A DNA stretch of 64,000 nt from contig CAISWQ010000029.1 in the NCBI GenBank assembly GCA_903889245.1, forward strand, positions 1 to 64,000, written 5' to 3'. This DNA comes from an uncultured Lentisphaerota bacterium (GTDB lineage Bacteria > Verrucomicrobiota > Kiritimatiellia > CAIQIC01). A model generated the notes under the pieces. That model made no database searches. It was not told the origin of the DNA and worked only from the letters and a program-made list of their open reading frames with translations. Below, one piece after another: positions 58,314 through 64,000 of this stretch. Both the position numbers and the translations under genes were made by a program. Positions within the stretch are counted from its first letter, which is position 1. Each line of letters starts with the position of its first letter.

Positions 58314-60068
58314 TTAGGGTTTGGGTGTGCCCGCAACAGGCCAGCGGACGCGGTAGTTGAAGCGGTCGTCGGGGGCGGCGTCGCCGTGGAGCGTGAAGTC
58401 GCTCGCGTCGCCGGTCTGCTGGAGGTTGTCGGCCCACTTGAACTGGAGTTCAGTCAGCGGTGCGGTCAGGCCGAGCGCGGCGCGCGGCAGCGCCAGTTCG
58501 ATTTCCTTTTCGCCGCTGGCGCAGGGAATCTCGGCGATGAAGGTCCAGCGGTAGCCACCGCTGTTTTTCTCCAGCGCGGCCCAGCCGGGCTTGGTGCGGT
58601 TGCGGCCGATGACGAAGTCGTAGCCGAGCCAGCCGGTATCAGCGCGACCGTCAGTATCCACGAAGAGCAGCATCCAGTGCGGGTCGCTTGCCGGCGTCAG
58701 CTTGGCGGCGGTGCGGACATAAAAATAGATGCTCGCGGTGTCGGCGCTGACTTTGGCGGCGAGGATGTCGTTGCGGCCGGTCAGGTTGGTGTAAGTGCCG
58801 CTATGGCCGATGCCGGGGGCGAGGCGCGAAAGCACGTCGCCGGGTGCGTCGCGGAATTCCGGCTGCACCTTGGCCCAGTCGTCGAAGCGGCCATCCACCG
58901 CGATCGGTTGCGGCTGCACCGGCGTCACGGGCCGTGCACCCTTGTAGCCGCGGACATGGGCGACGAGCTGGTAGTAATAGTTGTCGCCGTGGCCGCCCTT
59001 CATCGGCTCGATGTCGCGGCTGAATTCGCGATTGTATTGGTCCACGAACGTGGTTTTGCCGTTGCGGAGAAAACGGCCGGCGATCCATTCGTTCCAGCCG
59101 GTGACCATGATGAAGGGCGGGTCGAGCTGGCGCGCGCGCCGCCACTGCTCCTCGCAATTCGCGCCACGGTCGAGCGCGGCGCGCGAGGCGTCCTGCTTCC
59201 CGTCGTGGAAGCCACGGCCGCGCGCGTTGCCGTCGCTCATGTTGGTCACCTTGCCATCGCTCGCGCGGAGATTTTGCGCCACGGACACATTGACCTGCTC
59301 TGGCTTGTGCGGATCGGTGGTGAAGCCGTAGGGCTGCGGATAGGCCGCCTCCCAGTGCCAGGCGTTTTCCGTGTTCACCATCTGGAACGGCCAGTGGGCG
59401 CGGCGGAGCGTGAAAAAGTTTTTCAGTTCGGCGTCGGCCTCCTTGGGGTCGTAGATCAGCAGCGGCTGGCCCTGCCACTGGAACCAGAGCTCGCGATGGA
59501 GGCCGGGTCGGTAGAGCGCCTCGTAAATTTTCCGGGCGGTCGCGCCGGCGTGGGTGTTGACCATGAAGCAAAGCTGCGGCGCGCGGACGCCGTCGCGCCG
59601 CACCTGCCCGAAGACCTCGCACAGCTTGAGAAATTCGCCATGGTAAATTTGCGCGTTGGTCGCGTCGAAGATCAGCGTATCCACACCGGCGTTGGCGAGC
59701 ATCTGGGCATGCTTGCGGAGGACCCAAACATCGTCATTGCGGTAGTAGCCGAAGAGCGGCTCGCCCCAGTAGTGCGGCACGCCCGGCGGGCCCCAGCCCG
59801 CGCCATCGGGCCGCTGCAACGCGTCGGGACGCGCGGCGAGAATCTGGCTGACATCGAACGGCCCATGTTGGGCGAACGATTGATGCCAGAGGAAGTAGAA
59901 GATGCCGACCGTGCGGTTGGTGCGCGGCGCGCCGGCCTGCTCCGCGGCCGGCAGCGCGCGGCCGAGCGCGTCGGTGGCGGCCCACGTATCGCTCATCAGG
60001 TCGCCTTGCGCCTGCGCCACACCGGCGGCCAGCAACGCACCAGCCCATCTGAAGAGGGAAATTTTCAC
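58314..60068 (-). CDS. secreted GH71/GH99-like glycoside hydrolase with C-terminal CBM9-like domain
   Basis: A 584-residue protein with a signal peptide (cleavage after GVAQA). The catalytic part opens VGIFYFLWHQS and has GYYRNDDVWVLRKHAQML, VDTLIFDATN and VTGWNEW, features of GH99-like TIM barrels. From about residue 400 a beta-sandwich follows (VDGRFDDWAKVQPEF, LLFVDTDGRADTGWLGYDF) like CBM9/DOMON sugar-binding domains. It likely attacks a polysaccharide in the periplasm or outside. It ends 12 bases from the nitroreductase stop, convergent. Confidence 0.72.
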   Translation of the reverse strand: MKISLFRWAGALLAAGVAQAQGDLMSDTWAATDALGRALPAAEQAGAPRTNRTVGIFYFLWHQSFAQHGPFDVSQILAARPDALQRPDGAGWGPPGVPHYWGEPLFGYYRNDDVWVLRKHAQMLANAGVDTLIFDATNAQIYHGEFLKLCEVFGQVRRDGVRAPQLCFMVNTHAGATARKIYEALYRPGLHRELWFQWQGQPLLIYDPKEADAELKNFFTLRRAHWPFQMVNTENAWHWEAAYPQPYGFTTDPHKPEQVNVSVAQNLRASDGKVTNMSDGNARGRGFHDGKQDASRAALDRGANCEEQWRRARQLDPPFIMVTGWNEWIAGRFLRNGKTTFVDQYNREFSRDIEPMKGGHGDNYYYQLVAHVRGYKGARPVTPVQPQPIAVDGRFDDWAKVQPEFRDAPGDVLSRLAPGIGHSGTYTNLTGRNDILAAKVSADTASIYFYVRTAAKLTPASDPHWMLLFVDTDGRADTGWLGYDFVIGRNRTKPGWAALEKNSGGYRWTFIAEIPCASGEKEIELALPRAALGLTAPLTELQFKWADNLQQTGDASDFTLHGDAAPDDRFNYRVRWPVAGTPKP

Positions 60069-60114
60069 GCGCCCATCATCAAGAGCGCAGTCACCGAGTC
60101 AAGCCGGGAAACAC

Positions 60115-60134
60115 AGGTGTCGCGCTTGACACCT
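60115..60134. promoter_or_regulatory. 7-bp inverted repeat in the divergent gap
   Basis: AGGTGTC, six bases, GACACCT lies between the divergent GH99-like and metallo-hydrolase genes and could serve as an operator for either. The right arm contains TTGACA. Confidence 0.35.
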
Positions 60135-60160
60135 CCATGCGGCTGCCGGAGAGTCGCGCC

Positions 60161-60805
60161 ATGCACATTGAGACCATCGTCACCGGCCCCTACGAGGTGA
60201 ACTGCTACATCCTCCACCAGCAGGGCGGCACGCAGGCCCTCGTGATGGATCCCGGCGCGGATACCGACGAGCTCCTGCGTTACCTGCGCGCCAAACAACT
60301 GACGCCGGCGGCCTATCTGCTGACGCACGGCCACGCCGACCACATCGGCGGACTGGGAAAAATGCTCGCGGCCGCGGCCGCGCCCGCGCCCGTCTATCTG
60401 CACGCCGCGGAGCTGCACTGGGCGTTCACGCCGCGGAACTCGCTCCCGCCCTTTTATTTTCCACCCAGCCAGCCGCCGGCTGACCTGCGCGCCGTCAGCG
60501 ATGGCGACGTCCTCGCGCTCGCCGGCCTCGTGTTCCGCGTTCTTGCCACGCCTGGTCATACCCCCGGCGGCGTCTGCTATTACGCGGAAAAGGAACAGGC
60601 GCTGTTCACCGGCGACACGCTCTTTCAAGGCACCGTGGGTCGCACCGATCTGCCCGGCGGTGATGGCCGCGTGCTCGCGCAATCGCTAAAGAAGCTCGCC
60701 GTGTTGCCGCTGGCGACGCAGGTCTATCCCGGTCACGGCTCCGCCACCACCATCGCCGAGGAACGCAGCAGCAACATCTATTTCCGCGCGCCCTCTGTGC
60801 TGTGA
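60161..60805 (+). CDS. metallo-beta-lactamase-fold hydrolase (glyoxalase II-like)
   Basis: A 214-residue dinuclear-zinc hydrolase. Ligand motifs are THGHADHIGG (HxHxDH), PGHTPGGVCYY, GDTLFQGTVGRTDLPGG and YPGHGSAT. It is the short type without the glyoxalase II C-terminal domain, so a general thioesterase or lactoylglutathione-like activity is likely. GGAGAG upstream favours this ATG over one 24 bases earlier. Confidence 0.88.
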   Translation: MHIETIVTGPYEVNCYILHQQGGTQALVMDPGADTDELLRYLRAKQLTPAAYLLTHGHADHIGGLGKMLAAAAAPAPVYLHAAELHWAFTPRNSLPPFYFPPSQPPADLRAVSDGDVLALAGLVFRVLATPGHTPGGVCYYAEKEQALFTGDTLFQGTVGRTDLPGGDGRVLAQSLKKLAVLPLATQVYPGHGSATTIAEERSSNIYFRAPSVL

Positions 60806-60872
60806 TGAAAGGGGGAGCGTGACTTCTGGGCACGCTTAAGAAACGCGCCCGGAGGTCGCGTCCCCATGGGCC

Positions 60873-60923
60873 TTTTCCAAGCCTTGGAAAAACCGGGGTC
60901 GGGGGCTTCCAATCCCTGGAAAA
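60873..60923. repeat. 19-bp palindrome pair
   Basis: TTTTCCAAGCCTTGGAAAA (perfect) and CTTCCAATCCCTGGAAAA, 32 bp apart, with GC-rich flanks ending CCGCGCGCGCGGG. Confidence 0.93.
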
Positions 60924-60989
60924 CCGCGCGCGCGGGCGGCGCTGAATTTAAGGCTGGCGGACGGCGGCGGCGTGGGTATTGTACCGCGC

Positions 60990-61193
60990 ATGTCGTCACG
61001 CGGCGCACAAGGGCCCAGCGGCTGGCAGCGTGTCCGCGCGCTGTTCGAGCTGACGCCGCCGGAGCGCCTGGTGGTCGCGGGCGTGCTGGTGGCGGCGCTG
61101 GTCGTGCTCGGCGTGCGGGCGTGGCTGTTGCAACGCGAGCAGGCGGAGGTCTATCAGCCCGCCGGCGTGATGATGGAAACAAAGAGCAAATGA
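60990..61193 (+). CDS. small single-pass membrane protein
   Basis: A 67-residue protein with one clear transmembrane helix (VVAGVLVAALVVLGVRAWLL) after a short basic, proline-containing N-terminus (FELTPPERL). No family is recognised; the LTPPERLVVAGVL segment resembles membrane anchors that precede ComEA-type domains, but no such domain follows. The stop overlaps the HIT gene start by four bases, so it is probably translated. Confidence 0.6.
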   Translation: MSSRGAQGPSGWQRVRALFELTPPERLVVAGVLVAALVVLGVRAWLLQREQAEVYQPAGVMMETKSK

Positions 61194-61609
61194 GCGCGAA
61201 CTGCATTTTCTGCAAGATTGTGGCCGGCGAGATTCCGGCGGCGAAGGTCTTTGAGGACGCCGATGTGCTGGCGTTCATGGATATCGGGCCGATCATCAAG
61301 GGCCATACGCTGGTGATCCCGAAGCAGCATTGCGATCCCATCACCGCGACGCCGGAGCCGGTGCTGGCGAAGCTGATGGTGGTGGTGAAGCGGATCGCCG
61401 CGGCGCAGATGAGCGGGCTGCGGGCCGAGGGCGTCAATGTGCTCCAAGCCAACGGCGCGGCGGCGGGGCAGGTGGTGCCGCACCTCCACTTCCACGTGAT
61501 TCCGCGCTACGCGACCGACGGCCACCGCTGGAACTGGGCGGCGAAGAAGTATGACGACCCGGCGGAAATGCACAAGCTGGCGGCGGAAATCAAGGCGGCG
61601 CTGGCATGA
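61190..61609 (+). CDS. HIT-family nucleotide-binding protein (HinT-like)
   Basis: A 139-residue histidine-triad protein. CIFCKIVAGEIPAAKVFED and the catalytic HLHFHVIPR (HxHxHxx) are diagnostic of HinT-type AMP hydrolases. Start and stop each overlap a neighbour by four bases, placing it in the middle of a four-gene operon. Confidence 0.94.
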   Translation: MSANCIFCKIVAGEIPAAKVFEDADVLAFMDIGPIIKGHTLVIPKQHCDPITATPEPVLAKLMVVVKRIAAAQMSGLRAEGVNVLQANGAAAGQVVPHLHFHVIPRYATDGHRWNWAAKKYDDPAEMHKLAAEIKAALA

Positions 61610-62037
61610 AGCAGACCGATTTCAACGAGGCGCTCCGCAAAATCCTGGAGCAGGACAACCGCTATGCGCCGGACGCCTACCTGTTCCTGCGCGAGGCACT
61701 GGATTTCACCATCAAGCTGCTGCAGAAGCCCAATACCGGGCCGGCGCGGCACGTCACCGGCGGTGAACTGCTCGATGGCATCCGGCAATTTGCGTTGCAG
61801 GAGTTCGGTCCGCTCGCGCTGCGCGTGCTGAACCACTGGGGCGTGAAGCGCTGCGAGGATTTCGGGGAGATCGTCTTCAACCTCGTCGAGTCGGGCGCGC
61901 TCGGCAAGACGGAGGAGGACCGCCGCGAGGACTTCGCGGGCGGCTACGATTTTGAACGCGCGTTCGCCGTGCCGTTCCTGCCGGAAGCGCCGGCGGCGCC
62001 GGCGCGCCGCGCGCCGCGAACCGCGAAAAAGGGATGA
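61606..62037 (+). CDS. Minf_1886-family conserved protein
   Basis: A 143-residue soluble protein of a family I know as conserved in planctomycetes and verrucomicrobia without known function. The recognisable pattern includes RYAPDAYLFLREALDFTI, HVTGGELLDGIRQFALQEFGP, LNHWGVKRCEDFGEIVFNLVE, KTEEDRREDF and GYDFERAF. A basic Ala/Pro tail closes the protein. It is coupled to the HIT gene by an ATGA overlap. Its presence is one of the best taxonomic hints in the window. Confidence 0.85.
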   Translation: MKQTDFNEALRKILEQDNRYAPDAYLFLREALDFTIKLLQKPNTGPARHVTGGELLDGIRQFALQEFGPLALRVLNHWGVKRCEDFGEIVFNLVESGALGKTEEDRREDFAGGYDFERAFAVPFLPEAPAAPARRAPRTAKKG

Positions 62038-62041
62038 CGCC

Positions 62042-64000
62042 ATGCGCAGATTGCTGGGGTTGCTGGTGCTGGGGTTGTGGAGCTGCGGCTCCACCTGGGG
62101 AGGTGACACCGTGGATGCACTCAAGGTCTTGGAACAGGCGAACGCCGGGCTCCGGCGGGTCGTGCTCGATAACGGGATGGTGCTGCTGATCAAGGAGGAT
62201 CACAGCGCGCCGGTCGCCGCGGTGCAAATCTGGGTCGGTTCCGGCGCGGTCCACGAGGACGAGTTCCTCGGCAGCGGCCTCTCGCACTTCGTCGAGCACA
62301 TGCTCTTCAAGGGCACGCCGACGCGCACGCCGGGCGACATCATGAAGCAGGCCTCCGACGCCGGCGGCAAGATCAACGCCTACACCGCGCAGGACCGCAC
62401 GGTCTATCACCTGACGCTGCCCGCCAAGCGCTGGACGACCGCGCTCGACCTGCTCGCGGACATGGTCAGGCACGCGACCTTCCCGGCCGACGAGTGGCAG
62501 CGCGAGCAGCAGGTGATCCTGCGCGAGATCGCGATGGGGCGCGACAGCCCGGAGCACCTGCTCTGGTACGCGCTCTATGAGACCGCCTTCCGCGAGCACC
62601 CCTACCGCGTGCCGGTGATCGGCTTCGAGCCGGTCTTCAAGGCGCGGACGCACGCCGACCTCGTGAGCTATTTCCGCGGCCACTATGTGCCCAACAACAT
62701 GATCGCCGTCATCGTCGGCGATGTGCAGGCCGACGAGGTCGAGGCGCAGGTGCGCAAGGCCTTCGCCGGCTTCGACCGCCGCGCGACGAAGCCGGTGTTC
62801 CTGCCGCCGGAGCCGCCGCAACTCGCGGCGCGCACACTGACGAAGACCGGCGACTTCAACGTCGGCCGGCTCGGCCTGGCGTGGCACACGGTCGCCTTGA
62901 GCCATCCCGATGCGCCGGTGCTGCATCTGCTCTCGGTGATCGTCGGGCAGGGCCGCAGCTCGCGGCTCGTCGCCGAGCTGAAGGAGCAGCGCAAGCTCGT
63001 ATTCGATATCTCGGCGTTTTCCGAGTGCCCGCAGGACCCGGGCCTATTCGGCGTGTTTGCCAAGTTCGAGCCGGCGAAGGAAAAGGAAGTGGTCGCCGCG
63101 CTGCGCGCCGAGGTCGCCAAGTGGCGCGCGGGCAAGTTCACCACCGCGGAGATCGAGAAGGCGCGGCGCGTGGTTATCGTCGGCGAGCTCAACAGCCTGC
63201 AGACGATGGATGGCCAGGCCGCCAGCCTCGGGCAGGGCGAGTTCTACGCCGGCACGCCGCACTTCAACGAGCAGTATCTGCGGCGGCTGACCAGCGTGAC
63301 CGCCGCCGAGCTGCGCGCCGCCGCGGAGAAATATCTGACCGACGACAACAGCTCGCTGATCCTGCTGCTGCCGAAGGGCGCGGCCGCCGCGGGCCCGACC
63401 GCCGCCGCCGGCGCGCTCGTCAAGGAACCGGCGAAGCTCGGCGCGGTCCACGGTGTGCCGGTACTGGTGCGCGAGGACCATCGCATCCCGATGATCTACA
63501 TCTGCGCCGTCGCCAAGGGCGGGCTGCTGACGGAGACCGAGGGCGATAACGGCATCACGCAGATGGCGGTGGAGTTGCTGACGCGCGGCACCGCCGGACG
63601 CAGCGCCGAGGCCATCGCGCGTACGACCGAGCAGCTCGGCGCGTCGCTCGGCAGCTTCGCCGGCCGCAACAGCTTCGGCCTGCAAGCCTCCGGGCTGGTG
63701 AAGGATACCGACAAGCTGGTGGAGCTGTTCAGCGACTGCCTGCTGAACTCGACCTGCCCGCCGGCGGAGATCGAGAAGCAGCGCGAGGTCCAGCTTTCCG
63801 CGATCGTCCAGCAGCGCGAGAAGCCGATCTTCATCGCCGAGGAGGCGCTGCGGCTGACGCTGTTCCCGCAACATCCCTACCGCCTGAACATCCAGGGCAC
63901 CGAGGCGAGCGTGAAGCAGTTGCGGCAGGAGGCGCTGCTCGCGCACCTCAAACGGCATCTGGTCCAGGGCAACCTCGCGCTTGCGATCTTCGGCGATGTG
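62042..64000 (+). CDS. M16-family zinc peptidase, 3' end beyond the window
   Basis: At least 653 residues, still open at the window edge. An N-terminal signal is followed by a first M16 domain with the inverted zinc motif HFVEH (about 79-83), then RTVYHLTL and QQVILREIAMGRDSPEH with the third ligand Glu. A second M16-like domain starts near residue 460 (HGVPVLVREDHRIPMIYI). This is the two-domain, processing-peptidase or pitrilysin-like layout used in periplasmic peptide degradation. It begins four bases after the Minf_1886 gene. Confidence 0.9.
   Translation, partial: MRRLLGLLVLGLWSCGSTWGGDTVDALKVLEQANAGLRRVVLDNGMVLLIKEDHSAPVAAVQIWVGSGAVHEDEFLGSGLSHFVEHMLFKGTPTRTPGDIMKQASDAGGKINAYTAQDRTVYHLTLPAKRWTTALDLLADMVRHATFPADEWQREQQVILREIAMGRDSPEHLLWYALYETAFREHPYRVPVIGFEPVFKARTHADLVSYFRGHYVPNNMIAVIVGDVQADEVEAQVRKAFAGFDRRATKPVFLPPEPPQLAARTLTKTGDFNVGRLGLAWHTVALSHPDAPVLHLLSVIVGQGRSSRLVAELKEQRKLVFDISAFSECPQDPGLFGVFAKFEPAKEKEVVAALRAEVAKWRAGKFTTAEIEKARRVVIVGELNSLQTMDGQAASLGQGEFYAGTPHFNEQYLRRLTSVTAAELRAAAEKYLTDDNSSLILLLPKGAAAAGPTAAAGALVKEPAKLGAVHGVPVLVREDHRIPMIYICAVAKGGLLTETEGDNGITQMAVELLTRGTAGRSAEAIARTTEQLGASLGSFAGRNSFGLQASGLVKDTDKLVELFSDCLLNSTCPPAEIEKQREVQLSAIVQQREKPIFIAEEALRLTLFPQHPYRLNIQGTEASVKQLRQEALLAHLKRHLVQGNLALAIFGDV

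Overview
The window is a GC-rich, gene-dense bacterial chromosome segment. Several features point to the PVC superphylum, with Kiritimatiellota or Verrucomicrobiota most likely. There is a five-gene PilM/PilO/secretin cluster laid out like Amuc_1098-1102 of Akkermansia. There is a Minf_1886-type protein, a family I know from planctomycetes and verrucomicrobia. There is also a Tat-exported Gfo/Idh/MocA plus DUF1080 sugar cluster. No plasmid, phage or complete insertion sequence is visible. These calls come from reading the sequence; no database was searched.

Layout. 0-5.4 kb: menaquinone genes menH-B-A-C-E chained by 4-base overlaps, with a convergent DHNA-CoA thioesterase. 5.4-12.7 kb: an FHA membrane protein, CvpA-like protein, DNA primase, PurN, a secreted protein, and an ECF sigma/anti-sigma pair. 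12.7-16.3 kb (minus strand): KDPG aldolase, KDG kinase and a GH78-like rhamnosidase. 16.5-19.4 kb: long-form SRP RNA, dnaX, ebfC, recR, the order known from Bacillus. 19.5-28.7 kb: two SGNH hydrolases, RsmB, a 3D-domain lipoprotein, a Ser/Thr kinase, a C-terminal processing protease and TsaD. 28.9 kb: tRNA-Gly. 29.1-36.7 kb: the pilus/secretin cluster, including a PilM-PilN fusion. 36.9-43.2 kb: a 5'-3' exonuclease, an STT3-like membrane protein, CoaE, Rho and a methyltransferase. 43.2-50.8 kb: a winged-helix regulator bracketed by two perfect palindromes, an AraC regulator, and a probable periplasmic 3-keto-glycoside pathway. 51.2-57.5 kb: ParE/ParC and a large EF-hand membrane protein. 57.7-64 kb: tRNA-Leu, nitroreductase, a GH99-like protein, a metallo-hydrolase, a HIT protein, the Minf_1886 protein and an M16 peptidase cut by the window end.

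The most unusual feature is a dispersed 19-bp odd palindrome, TTTTCCAAG(G/C)CTTGGAAAA. About 38 recognisable copies lie in 12 clusters. Within a cluster the copies are spaced about 30 bp centre to centre, close to three helical turns, with short GC-rich spacers. Ten clusters are intergenic. Two lie in frame inside genes (the anti-sigma factor and the STT3-like protein), where they are read as short FxxxWK, FPxLGK or FQGxxK peptides. The palindrome has no stop codon in any frame. In two places its TTGGAA half sits exactly 17 bp from a -10-like hexamer. Two other repeat classes share the intergenic space: GTAG-footed hairpins resembling REP elements, and degenerate 7-bp tandem arrays.
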